From: Methylobacter sp015476545 | GTDB taxonomy: Bacteria > Pseudomonadota > Gammaproteobacteria > Methylococcales > Methylomonadaceae | Length of the DNA stretch: 64,000 bases | Direction of reading: 5' to 3' | Assembly (NCBI RefSeq): GCF_052162025.1 | Contig: NZ_CP197401.1 | Location: forward strand, 186,001 to 250,000 | Part shown: piece by piece, positions 26,290 through 34,511 of the stretch | How positions within the stretch are numbered: position 1 is the stretch's first letter | Layout: the number at the start of each line of letters is the position of its first letter | Made by a program: the position numbers and the translations under genes | Notes under the pieces: model-generated | Database searches by the model: none | The model's input: only the letters and a program-made list of their open reading frames with translations | What the model was told of the DNA's origin: nothing

Positions 26290-26923
26290 CATCTGTGGCA
26301 TCGTTATGGTCAGGTGAAAATCCTGGTACCGGCCTGGTTTCCTGACCAGCCAGCTCTGCCTGGCCATTCTTTGGCAAAAAATATAGCGTCAGGGTTTTGA
26401 TTGCTGTCATTCAAAAAGCCTGTAATTTGTTGATTAAACGACTGCCTATCCTTGATAATATTCTGATGCCTGACTGTGACGGCTGAATTTTATTATTCAG
26501 TATGCAGTACGGAGTTATTTTTCGACAGAGGTCTTTTTGACAGCCGCTGTATGGAATTTTATTAGCAGCTTGGAGCGCTGGAAAGGCCAGTAAAAACGTT
26601 TTTAGCCGGAAATAATCCGGCATAAAGTGCAAAAAAGACAGGTGTTAAACTTGTTGAAGGCTTCTGGCGGCTTATTGAATGATACAGCTAAAATAAGTTA
26701 ATAACCCATGTTTCTGATAACGGCAACTCTAATGGCAAGAATTAAAATGCTATTTTTAAATGAATCGATTTGCAGTCGGCGCCCGAGGGATTTTTTCTCT
26801 ATCAGTTTATTGCTGATGATGGGGGTTGATCATGTTATTGTTTTTATCCGCGAGCGCTGCAGTACGCATGAATGCTGAAAACCTGCGGTTTTATCAGGCA
26901 TGCGCCTATAACTGAGATCTGTC
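26290..26923. other. 634-base gap with no credible gene
   Basis: The only longer frame, on the minus strand at 26411-26632, has no ribosome site or recognisable domain. A small hairpin GCCGG/CCGGC occurs at 26605-26621. The gap separates the variable part of the polysaccharide locus from the GT4-wbpV-wbpL-wbpM block and may be a recombination junction. I saw no insertion-sequence ends. Confidence 0.6.
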
Positions 26924-28075
26924 TTGCATAGTCTTAAGAAAGCCCCCGTCTTCGTCTACGTTATTAACGTAGACTGGTATTTTGAGCTGCACTGGCTCCA
27001 GCGCGCGCTTGCGACTTTAAACGCCGGGGCTGAGGTGCATCTAGTGATGGGCATGACGGACCCTCGGTTGATTGACAGCTTCAGCCAATACGGATTTACT
27101 TGCCATCAATGGAATATCGACCGTAAGTCATTGAATCCTTTTTTTAATTTACAAGGGCTGATCGAGCTTTACCGGCTACTTAAATCCATTTCCCCTGACG
27201 TCATTCATGCCATTACCATCAAGCCCAATATTTATGTCGGCTTGATTTTTTATCTATTAAAAGTTCCTTATCTGTTAAGCATTACCGGAACCGGCATTAT
27301 TTTTTCAGGCAAATCCTTATCGACCAAATTGATAAAGCCTATTATCAGGCTGCTTTATAAAGTGTCAAAAAGAAAAGACGTCAATCGCAGGATAGTATTT
27401 GAAAACAGTGAGGACAGGGCCTATTTCATCAATACCGGGCTATGCGACAGTCACGAAGCCGTAACCATTCTCGGGGCCGGAGTGGATCCGGATATTTATG
27501 AGCCGGTCGCTGAACGTGAAACCGACGCGCCCGTTATTTTGTTCGCAGCCCGGCTATTATGGGATAAAGGGCTGGGCGATTTGGTTGAGGCGGCAAGACG
27601 CTTGCGCAGTCAGGGCTTGAATTTTGTGATACAGGTCGCCGGCATTATTGATAATTCAACGGTCAATGCTATTGATGAGCAGACTTTGAAAGCCTGGAAC
27701 CGGGAAGGGGCAATACAATGGTTGGGCACGGAAAAAAATATGCCCAATCTGCTTGCGCAAGCCAATATTGTGGTGCTGCCGACTTTTTACGGTGAAGGTG
27801 TGCCGCGCATTTTGATCGAAGCCGCTTCCTGCGAAAGAGCGATTGTGGCGACTGATATGCCCGGGTGCCGCGAAATAGTAAAACACGGCATTAACGGATT
27901 GCTGGTGCCGGCCCGCGACATAGAAGCGCTGGCAGAGGCGCTTGCGCGATTAATCCAAAATCCGGAGATCAGAAAAAGAATGGGAAAACAAGGCCGAAAA
28001 ATTGTCGAGCGCGACTTTTCCGAGCAACAAGTGATTTCTGAAACACTGTCTTTATATAAAGAATTATTGTCATGA
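26924..28075 (+). CDS. GT4 glycosyltransferase
   Basis: A 383-residue GT-B enzyme of the kind found next to wbpL (PglA/WbpT-like). HAITIKPNIYVG near residue 95 and ITGTGIIF near 125 mark the N-terminal lobe. AARLLWDKGLGD is near 207 and the EX7E equivalent is EGVPRILIEA near 290. The start is TTG 26924; a stop lies in frame at 26909 and no ATG is available between. The next gene starts inside its stop codon (ATGA). Likely adds the second sugar to the primer laid down by the WbpL-like enzyme. Confidence 0.88.
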   Translation: MHSLKKAPVFVYVINVDWYFELHWLQRALATLNAGAEVHLVMGMTDPRLIDSFSQYGFTCHQWNIDRKSLNPFFNLQGLIELYRLLKSISPDVIHAITIKPNIYVGLIFYLLKVPYLLSITGTGIIFSGKSLSTKLIKPIIRLLYKVSKRKDVNRRIVFENSEDRAYFINTGLCDSHEAVTILGAGVDPDIYEPVAERETDAPVILFAARLLWDKGLGDLVEAARRLRSQGLNFVIQVAGIIDNSTVNAIDEQTLKAWNREGAIQWLGTEKNMPNLLAQANIVVLPTFYGEGVPRILIEAASCERAIVATDMPGCREIVKHGINGLLVPARDIEALAEALARLIQNPEIRKRMGKQGRKIVERDFSEQQVISETLSLYKELLS

Positions 28076-29022
28076 ACAAAGTGTTAGTTACAGGCGCCAA
28101 TGGCTTCATAGGCAAGATCCTGTTGGCGGAGCTTATTGCCGCCGGCTTTGACGCGAAAGGCGCAGTTCGCTCATCCGCATCCATCTCCGGCCAGTCGGCC
28201 GCCATTGCGGTCGGCGATATCAATGCCGGAACATCATGGCAGGATGCTCTGCAGGGCGTTGATGTCGTAGTGCATCTGGCCGCGCGCGTGCATGTCATGA
28301 AGGAAACGGTGCTTGATTCACTAAGGGCTTTTCGCGAAGTCAATGTGGCGGGCACCGAAAACCTTGCCCGGCAGGCTGCGGCGCATGGCGTCAGGCGCTT
28401 CATTTATTTGAGTTCGATTAAAGTAAACGGCGATCAGACTGACAGGGCCTTTTCTGCCGATGATAATGCGATTCCTCGGGACTCCTACGGCTTGTCCAAA
28501 TGGGAAGCCGAGCAGGTGTTAAGAAAAGTCAGTGAGGAGACCGGTTTGGAAATCGTTATTATCCGCCCGCCTTTGGCCTATGGGCCTGGCGTTAAAGGCA
28601 ATTTTTTGCGTTTATTGAAACTGGTCAATTCAGGATGTCCTTTACCACTGGGCAAAGTCAGCAACAAGCGCAGCATGGTCAGCGTCGATAATCTGTGTGA
28701 TTTGATAAAGACTTGTATTGATCATCCCGGCGCTGATGGCCAGGTCTTCCTGGTCTCCGATGGTCATGATCTGTCTACGCTTGATCTGATCAGAATGATG
28801 GCGGCTCATATGCGGCAGTCGGCGCGATTGTTCTCGCTGCCGCTAGGCTGGTTATACGGATTAGGCAAGATAGTCGGTAAAAAGCCTGAGATAGATCGGC
28901 TCTGCGATTCGTTGCAAGTTGATATTCAGCAAACCTGTAATAAATTGCAATGGATGCCGCCGTATTCAGTGGATGAAGAAGTCAGAAAAACGGTAGCCTG
29001 GTTCATGGCGCAAAAGCAATAA
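28072..29022 (+). CDS. wbpV: NAD-dependent sugar epimerase/reductase, WbpV-like
   Basis: A 316-residue extended SDR. TGANGFIG is at residues 7-14, LSSIKVNG near 120, and the catalytic pair lies in SYGLSK near 144-149. WbpV-type proteins reduce or epimerise the 4-keto product of WbpM to give UDP-N-acetylquinovosamine or UDP-N-acetylfucosamine. The order here, wbpV-wbpL-wbpM, is the one found at the end of several Pseudomonas O-antigen loci. The exact product (QuiNAc or FucNAc) is not decidable from sequence. Confidence 0.85.
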   Translation: MNKVLVTGANGFIGKILLAELIAAGFDAKGAVRSSASISGQSAAIAVGDINAGTSWQDALQGVDVVVHLAARVHVMKETVLDSLRAFREVNVAGTENLARQAAAHGVRRFIYLSSIKVNGDQTDRAFSADDNAIPRDSYGLSKWEAEQVLRKVSEETGLEIVIIRPPLAYGPGVKGNFLRLLKLVNSGCPLPLGKVSNKRSMVSVDNLCDLIKTCIDHPGADGQVFLVSDGHDLSTLDLIRMMAAHMRQSARLFSLPLGWLYGLGKIVGKKPEIDRLCDSLQVDIQQTCNKLQWMPPYSVDEEVRKTVAWFMAQKQ

Positions 29023-29030
29023 AACACTGC

Positions 29031-30026
29031 ATGCTTACTATCTTACTGTCAATTGGCGTATTATCGCTGTCGTGGCTGAGCGTTTATTTCATTAAAGCTT
29101 ATGCGTTGAAGAATCTTCTGGATATTCCGAACCAGCGCAGTTCTCACCAGATGCCTACTCCCAGAGGCGGCGGTTTAGGCATCGTTGTGGCCTTTACCGC
29201 GGCTTCCTTGATGTTGTTTCTTGACGGCAGTCTTGATCTGGCTGGTTTTCTGGCTTTAACGGCGGCTCTGTTGGTGGCCGGCATCGGCTTCTGGGACGAT
29301 CACCGGCACATACCGGCCCGCTGGCGCTTCCTGGTCCATCTGGCCACGGCGGTAATCGCGCTTGGTTTGGTACAGGGATTTCCGCTATTAGTCATGGGCG
29401 ACTGGCGCATCGAACTGGGTGTTATCGGTTATGCGTTGGGCATGGCTTATCTGGTCTGGCTGCTTAATCTGTTCAATTTTATGGATGGCATTGACGGGAT
29501 CGCCGCTTCTGAAGCCGTATTTATATCAGGGGCTCTGGCCGGCTTTCTGGGCTTTATCGATAATGAGCTTGCGCTTATTGCCCTTTCGTTGTGTTTCGCT
29601 TCTCTGGGTTTCTTGTTGTGGAACTGGCCGCGGGCGAAAATTTTCATGGGCGATGTCGGCAGCGGTTTTCTGGGGTTTGTATTGGGGTTGTTGACTTTAA
29701 TGGCCGGACACCAGGAGCCCATCTATGTTTATGTCGGGCTGATTCTGTTCGCGGTGTTTATAACGGATGCCACCGTTACCCTGGTGCGCCGTTATATCAG
29801 TGGGCAGAAATGGTATGAGGCGCATTGCTCTCATGCCTATCAGCATGCTGCAAAACGCTACGGCCATTTGAAAGTGATTCTGGCTGTATGGGGCATTAAT
29901 TTATGCTGGCTGTTGCCGGTTGCGTCAGTCGTGTTCAGATATCCGGCCTATGCATTGCCAGGACTAATAATGGCCTATTTGCCGCTGATTTATGTTACTG
30001 TTAAGTTTGAAGCAGGCAACGCATGA
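29031..30026 (+). CDS. wbpL: Undecaprenyl-phosphate glycosyl-1-phosphate transferase, WbpL/WecA family
   Basis: A 331-residue membrane protein with about ten or eleven helices. PTPRGGGLG near residues 42-50, the catalytic NFMDGIDGIA near 149-158, and KIFMGDVGSGFLG near 203-215 are the MraY/WecA signatures. It transfers a HexNAc-1-phosphate (GlcNAc, QuiNAc or FucNAc) to undecaprenyl phosphate and so starts O-antigen synthesis. In P. aeruginosa WbpL starts both A-band and B-band chains, so this enzyme could also prime the D-rhamnan made by the upstream operon. Confidence 0.93.
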   Translation: MLTILLSIGVLSLSWLSVYFIKAYALKNLLDIPNQRSSHQMPTPRGGGLGIVVAFTAASLMLFLDGSLDLAGFLALTAALLVAGIGFWDDHRHIPARWRFLVHLATAVIALGLVQGFPLLVMGDWRIELGVIGYALGMAYLVWLLNLFNFMDGIDGIAASEAVFISGALAGFLGFIDNELALIALSLCFASLGFLLWNWPRAKIFMGDVGSGFLGFVLGLLTLMAGHQEPIYVYVGLILFAVFITDATVTLVRRYISGQKWYEAHCSHAYQHAAKRYGHLKVILAVWGINLCWLLPVASVVFRYPAYALPGLIMAYLPLIYVTVKFEAGNA

Positions 30027-30059
30027 ACCAACGTTATTTGGGTATACTGCAACGTTTGC

Positions 30060-31985
30060 ATGATGTTTCTTTTCTTCATGACAGGCCTATTCCAATTCGT
30101 GAAATTTAAATTCCGCTCCCGCACGACTATTTTCATCCATGATCTGGCCATGGTGGCCTTGGCCTGGTTTGGCGCGTACTGGCTGCGTTTTAACCTGGAT
30201 GTCATTCCCGATAGGTACTGGCAGGATATCAAGCAGGATTTGCCTTACATTATTGCCATCCAGGGCGTTGTCTTCTGGTTTCTAGGCTTGTATCGTGGCG
30301 TTTGGCGTTTTGCCTCCATGCCGGATTTAATCCGGATCACGAAAGCAGTCATGATTGGCATAGGCCTGATTGCCTTGAGTTTCTTTTTGTACAATCGCGT
30401 CGAAGGCGTGCCGCGCGCCGTACTGCCGCTGTATTTGTTTTTATTGTTGCTGCTGTTGAGCGTGCCCCGCTTCTGCTATCGATTCTGGAAAGAGAATATC
30501 CTGATGGAGCGCTCAGGCAAGAGGGCCTTGATTGTCGGCGCCGGCGCGGCAGGAGAAATGCTGGTCAGGGATTTATTGGGTGAAACCAATTCCGGCTATG
30601 TACCGGTCGCCTTTGTCGATGATGACCGTCATAAGTGGAAAAGGGAAATTAGGGGCATCCGGGTTGTCGGCGATATCGAACAATTGCCGTTATTTGTCAA
30701 GAAACTGGATATTGAGACGGTACTGATCGCCATTCCTTCCGCAACAGACAGTCAAATGCGGCGCATTATCGAGACATGCGAACTGTGCGAGCTGCCTTTT
30801 CAAACCTTGCCGTCGGTTAAGGATTTGTTGTCAGGCAGGATTTCGCGTGACAGCCTGCGCGATGTTTCGATTGAGGATATTTTAGGCCGCGATCCGATTC
30901 ATCTGGATTGGCAGTTGATTGCCGACAATCTTTGCGGTAAAAGCATCATGGTGACCGGCGGCGGCGGATCGATCGGCTCGGAACTTTGCAAGCAGCTGGC
31001 CAGAGTCAATCCGGCCAGACTTATTGTTTTCGATCAGTCGGAATTTAATTTGTACAAAATAGACGCTGACTTAAGGGCGTCCCACCCTGAAATAAGGCTT
31101 AAAGCTGTTTTAGGGGATGTTACCGACAGGTTGGCGGTGCGCCGCATTATTCAGAAATTAAAGCCCGATGTTATTTTCCATGCCGCCGCTTATAAGCATG
31201 TGCCGCTGCTGGAAAATCAGGTGCGAGAGGCTGTGCATAATAACGTCATCGGCACCAAGACGGTTGCCGAAGAGGCGATCGCGGCCGGTATCGAGCGCTT
31301 TGTTCTGATCTCCACCGACAAGGCCGTGAATCCGACCAATGTCATGGGCGCGACCAAAAGGGCGGCTGAGATACTCTGCCAGAATCTGAACAGCCGCGGC
31401 GGCACGCGCTTCATGACTGTGCGCTTCGGCAACGTACTGGATTCCGCCGGCAGTGTCGTGCCCTTGTTCAGGGCGCAAATCAAAGCCGGCGGGCCGGTCA
31501 CGGTCACTCATCCTGATATTACGCGTTATTTCATGACGATTCCGGAAGCCTGCCAGTTGATTATGCAGGCTGAAGTCGCCGGCAAAGGCGGCGAGGTTTT
31601 TGTCCTGGATATGGGCGAGCCTATAAAGATTGCCTATCTGGCCGAGCAAATGATTCGCTTGAGCGGCAAGCGGGTCGGAGAGGATATAGCAATTAAATAT
31701 GTCGGTTTAAGACCCGGTGAGAAATTGCACGAGGAATTATTTCATGAGCACGAGCGGCTCAGATCAACGGGTTATGAAAAACTATTATTGGCTAATGCGC
31801 GGCTATATGACGAAACCTTGTGGACAACGCATATTGAAAAGCTGGTTCAGGCCTGTCAGCAGGATAATGAAACTGAGATTTTAAGGGTTTTGCGAAGCCT
31901 TGTGCCCGAATACCAAGCCGAGGCTCCGGATTATCAAGCCAGGGAAGATATTGTGCTGCATGATTTGATGCCGGCTAATCCATAG
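30060..31985 (+). CDS. wbpM: UDP-GlcNAc 4,6-dehydratase (WbpM/CapD family, membrane-anchored)
   Basis: A 641-residue protein, full length for WbpM. Four membrane helices occupy about residues 15-135, a first Rossmann domain follows, and the catalytic SDR domain begins with TGGGGSIGSE near 298. The active site has M-x-x-x-K (NVMGATKRAAE) in place of Y-x-x-x-K, as in WbpM. It converts UDP-GlcNAc to the 4-keto-6-deoxy intermediate used by the WbpV-like enzyme. Last gene of the polysaccharide block; a hairpin follows 10 bases after its stop. Confidence 0.95.
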   Translation: MMFLFFMTGLFQFVKFKFRSRTTIFIHDLAMVALAWFGAYWLRFNLDVIPDRYWQDIKQDLPYIIAIQGVVFWFLGLYRGVWRFASMPDLIRITKAVMIGIGLIALSFFLYNRVEGVPRAVLPLYLFLLLLLLSVPRFCYRFWKENILMERSGKRALIVGAGAAGEMLVRDLLGETNSGYVPVAFVDDDRHKWKREIRGIRVVGDIEQLPLFVKKLDIETVLIAIPSATDSQMRRIIETCELCELPFQTLPSVKDLLSGRISRDSLRDVSIEDILGRDPIHLDWQLIADNLCGKSIMVTGGGGSIGSELCKQLARVNPARLIVFDQSEFNLYKIDADLRASHPEIRLKAVLGDVTDRLAVRRIIQKLKPDVIFHAAAYKHVPLLENQVREAVHNNVIGTKTVAEEAIAAGIERFVLISTDKAVNPTNVMGATKRAAEILCQNLNSRGGTRFMTVRFGNVLDSAGSVVPLFRAQIKAGGPVTVTHPDITRYFMTIPEACQLIMQAEVAGKGGEVFVLDMGEPIKIAYLAEQMIRLSGKRVGEDIAIKYVGLRPGEKLHEELFHEHERLRSTGYEKLLLANARLYDETLWTTHIEKLVQACQQDNETEILRVLRSLVPEYQAEAPDYQAREDIVLHDLMPANP

Positions 31986-31987
31986 GC

Positions 31988-32080
31988 AAAAAAAACCTCC
32001 CTTCGCGTTAACGAAGGGAGGCAAAAAATCAAGCAGAGTGTTATGAGGAGGATCTGCTTGTAGGTATAACACTAGGAGTG
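31988..32080 (-). ncRNA. Candidate minus-strand structured sRNA with UCCUCCUC loop and intrinsic terminator
   Basis: Read on the minus strand: GTGTTAT (32072-32066), ACCTAC, AAGCAGA (32059-32053), TCCTCCTC, ATAACAC (32044-32038), TCTGCTT (32037-32031), then a terminator with a 10-base stem and eight T. The two 7-base stems cross each other, so they form a pseudoknot or alternative folds. The TCCTCCTC loop is complementary to Shine-Dalgarno sequences. No minus-strand gene lies nearby to need this terminator. The 5' end and promoter were not identified. Confidence 0.45.
31996..32021 (-). terminator. Intrinsic terminator, U-tract on the minus strand
   Basis: CCTCCCTTCG and CGAAGGGAGG form a 10-base perfect stem around a 6-base loop. 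The A-run at 31988-31995 is an eight-U tail for minus-strand transcripts. On the plus strand the stem is followed by CAAAAAATC, a poor terminator, so it probably acts mainly against minus-strand transcription. Confidence 0.75.
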
Positions 32081-32134
32081 TGTAGTTAATCCTGCCGAGC
32101 TTAACTGTTCAGTTTGACTCTTATTGCAATATTT

Positions 32135-32147
32135 CTGCAAGTTGCAG
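32135..32147. promoter_or_regulatory. Perfect inverted repeat, possible LysR-type operator
   Basis: CTGCAA-G-TTGCAG is a perfect 13-base dyad, flanked by a looser ATTGC/GCAAT pair (32123-32127 and 32147-32151). It lies 312 bases upstream of the LysR start and just upstream, on the other strand, of the sRNA candidate. Binding is untested. Confidence 0.35.
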
Positions 32148-32458
32148 CAATTACAAAAAGATAAGAAGGATGACCGGGGTCGGCAGCTTTACAGCTCAGG
32201 CTTTTTATTGAAAGCCAAAATAGTGAGCTTGAGCATGACCGATTTATCTATCTGTCAGTTGATGCGCACTATACAGAGGATATTTATTGGATACAATATG
32301 ACAAATAATAAATTTATTGTTTTATAATAAGAAACAATTATGACATCTTATTTTTTGAATTATTGTCAACCATTAATATTCAGGAAAAGTGACAGCGTAT
32401 TTCAATAGTAAAAACAGAACCTGAAATTGGCTATTTTTTAAGATGAAGAGGAGATGCA

Positions 32459-33367
32459 GTGGATAAATTAACCAGCATGAATGTCTTTGTTCGCGTGGCA
32501 AAGGCAGGAAGTTTCGCTGGCGGTGCGCGTGATCTGGGAATTTCTCGGGCGATGGCAACCAAACACATCATGCAGCTGGAGAGTAATCTGGGCACGCGCT
32601 TATTCAACCGGACTACGCGCAGTTTGAGCCTGACTGAGGTGGGGGCTCAATATCTGGAACGATGCCAGCAGGTGCTCGGTGATGTTGAAGAGATGGAAGC
32701 GGCTGTAACGCATCTACAGACTGAGCCGCGAGGTGTCTTAAAAATCAGTGCGCCGCCAGTGATTGGCGCAACACATATTTCCCGCGCCTTGGCTGAGTTT
32801 CTTAAAATACATCCGGAATTAAACGTCGACATGATTTTGCAAGGCAGTCCGGGTGATTTAATCGACGAAGGGATTGATCTTGCTGTCCATCTTGGCGACT
32901 TGGAGGATACCAGCATGGTGGCCCGGAAGCTGGCCAGTTCGTCCTTAGTGGTTTGCGGTTCGCCCGAATACTTGGAACAGTACGGCATCCCGCAGACGCC
33001 GGAAGATTTGGCGCATCACAGCTGTCTGGTCAACTGGGCAATCCCGCCAAGAGATAAATGGGAATTTAAGGATGAAGGCGGCTATAAGACCATACATGTG
33101 TCCGGGCGAATGCAAGCCAATGCCGCGCATCCGATTCGTATCGCTGCCATTAATGGACTGGGTTTGGTTATGCTGCCCACTTATATCGTAGGGAGTGATT
33201 TAGAAAAAGGTAAGCTTAAACTGGTGCTGGAGAATTACGTATTGCCGCCGTTGGATATCCATGCGGTCTATCCCCATAGAAAATATTTGTCGGCCAAGGT
33301 CAGAAGTTTTATGGATTTCCTGCAGGAGTGGCTGGAGCACAGAGTCAGTATGCCTGGAACGGAATAA
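32459..33367 (+). CDS. LysR-family transcriptional regulator
   Basis: A 302-residue protein. The N-terminal winged helix-turn-helix covers about residues 1-60 (FVRVAKAGSFAGGARDLGIS, LFNRTTRSLSLT) and the effector-binding domain the rest. The start is GTG 32459 with AGAGGAG upstream. The effector domain resembles the CrgA/DmlR subgroup. Its stop overlaps the next ATG as TAATG, so regulator and target-like genes are cotranscribed rather than divergent, which is unusual for LysR regulators. Ligand unknown. Confidence 0.92.
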   Translation: MDKLTSMNVFVRVAKAGSFAGGARDLGISRAMATKHIMQLESNLGTRLFNRTTRSLSLTEVGAQYLERCQQVLGDVEEMEAAVTHLQTEPRGVLKISAPPVIGATHISRALAEFLKIHPELNVDMILQGSPGDLIDEGIDLAVHLGDLEDTSMVARKLASSSLVVCGSPEYLEQYGIPQTPEDLAHHSCLVNWAIPPRDKWEFKDEGGYKTIHVSGRMQANAAHPIRIAAINGLGLVMLPTYIVGSDLEKGKLKLVLENYVLPPLDIHAVYPHRKYLSAKVRSFMDFLQEWLEHRVSMPGTE

Positions 33368-33951
33368 TGGATACGTTAGTCAGTAAATGGAATCGTATTT
33401 ATAGTCAGTCGGAGCATGAATCCTATGTGCCGGCTCAGGTCCTGACCGACAATGAATTTTTGCTGCCTGAAGCCGGAACTGCTCTGGATTTAGCTTGCGG
33501 ATTGGGCGCCAATGCTGTTTTCTTAGCGCAACAAGGGTTGACCGTGTCGGCATTGGATATTTCTTCTGTTGCGATTGAAAAACTAACAGCATACGCCGCT
33601 CAGCAGGGGCTAAATATCGAAGCCCGCCAGCAAAAAATCGATCATTACAGCTTGGCAGATCTGAAATTTGATGTTATCGTCGTGAGCCGATTTCTTGACC
33701 GCGCTTTGAGTGATGCGATAATAGATGCACTTAACCCGGCCGGATTGCTTTTTTATCAGACGTATACGCGAGAAAAAGCTGGCCGGCACGGCCCCAATAA
33801 TCCTGATTATCTGTTGGAAGAAAACGAGCTGCTGGACTTATTTTCACCGTTGCGTGTAATTTTTTACAGAGACAATGGTCGAATTGGCAATAAAAATCTG
33901 GGATTAAGGGGCGAGGCTCAGTTTATCGGCCAGAAATACATAGAGATTTAG
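33367..33951 (+). CDS. Class I SAM-dependent methyltransferase (TehB-like)
   Basis: A 194-residue protein started at ATG 33367, which overlaps the LysR stop and has GGAACGGA upstream. Motif I is LDLACGLGANA near residue 40, followed by VSALDISSVAIEKL. This layout resembles TehB and small thiol/chalcogen methyltransferases, but the family is broad. Its neighbour is a rhodanese 7 bases downstream. Joint sulfur- or metalloid-related chemistry is a reasonable inference; the substrate is unknown. Confidence 0.85.
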   Translation: MDTLVSKWNRIYSQSEHESYVPAQVLTDNEFLLPEAGTALDLACGLGANAVFLAQQGLTVSALDISSVAIEKLTAYAAQQGLNIEARQQKIDHYSLADLKFDVIVVSRFLDRALSDAIIDALNPAGLLFYQTYTREKAGRHGPNNPDYLLEENELLDLFSPLRVIFYRDNGRIGNKNLGLRGEAQFIGQKYIEI

Positions 33952-33958
33952 TTAAACG

Positions 33959-34351
33959 ATGATAGAAAATTTAGATCCCAGACAATGCTGGGATTTCTTG
34001 CAAAAGAATGCTCATGCAGTATTAGTGGATGTAAGAACCAAAATGGAACATACATTTGTTGGTCATCCGCCAGGTGCCGTGCATATTCCCTGGAAAGAGG
34101 CGCCTGATTGGCAAGTTAATCCACAATTCGTTGCCGAGGTCGAAAAGGCTGTGCCTGACAGACAGGCGCCGGTTTTACTGCTTTGCCGCAGCGGCCAGCG
34201 CTCGCTGGATGCGGCCAAAGCGCTGGAAGAGGCGGGTTATCAGCATCTAATCAATATTGTCGACGGTTTCGAGGGTGCTTTGGATGAGGACAAGCATCGC
34301 GGTAACCTGGGCGGTTGGCGCTTCCATGGGCTGCCTTGGGAGCAAAGTTAA
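33959..34351 (+). CDS. Rhodanese-like domain protein
   Basis: A 130-residue single-domain protein with the active-site loop LLCRSGQRS (about residues 75-83) containing the sulfur-accepting cysteine, and VDVRTKMEH near 23, both typical of rhodaneses. Predicted to be cytoplasmic, moving sulfane sulfur. Third gene of the LysR-methyltransferase operon. A terminator follows at 34416. Confidence 0.92.
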   Translation: MIENLDPRQCWDFLQKNAHAVLVDVRTKMEHTFVGHPPGAVHIPWKEAPDWQVNPQFVAEVEKAVPDRQAPVLLLCRSGQRSLDAAKALEEAGYQHLINIVDGFEGALDEDKHRGNLGGWRFHGLPWEQS

Positions 34352-34415
34352 TCTCCTTTCCTTGTCTAGGTTGGGCTAGCCGGGCGTGTCCGACATCCTC
34401 TTAAACTGCCGTTAT

Positions 34416-34436
34416 GATGGCGCTCCGCCATCTTTT
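34416..34436 (+). terminator. Intrinsic terminator after the rhodanese gene
   Basis: GATGGCG-CTC-CGCCATC, a 7-base stem with a 3-base loop, followed by TTTT. It separates the LysR operon from typA, whose promoter must lie in 34437-34511. Confidence 0.7.
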
Positions 34437-34511
34437 CCCTGCCCGATTTTTTAACCGGAGCGTGCTCGATTCCGCGCGCCTGTTCATTTAAACATTAGAG
34501 TATATTTAAAA

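Larger units (their letters stand above)
31986..32458. other. 473-base gap between wbpM and the LysR gene
   Basis: It holds the hairpin at 31996-32021, the sRNA candidate described separately and a perfect inverted repeat at 32135-32147. The stretch 32270-32400 is very AT-rich. A TATAAT at about 32322-32327 on the plus strand could serve the LysR gene, but I could not pair it with a good -35 box. The short plus-strand frame at 32124-32327 has no coding character. Confidence 0.5.

Noticed and set aside
26411..26632. 73-codon minus-strand ORF in the 634-base gap
   Set aside because: Isolated, no ribosome site, no recognised domain, and strand opposite to all neighbours.
32124..32327. 67-codon plus-strand ORF in the wbpM-LysR gap
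   Set aside because: No ribosome site, low-complexity AT-rich sequence and no recognisable domain.
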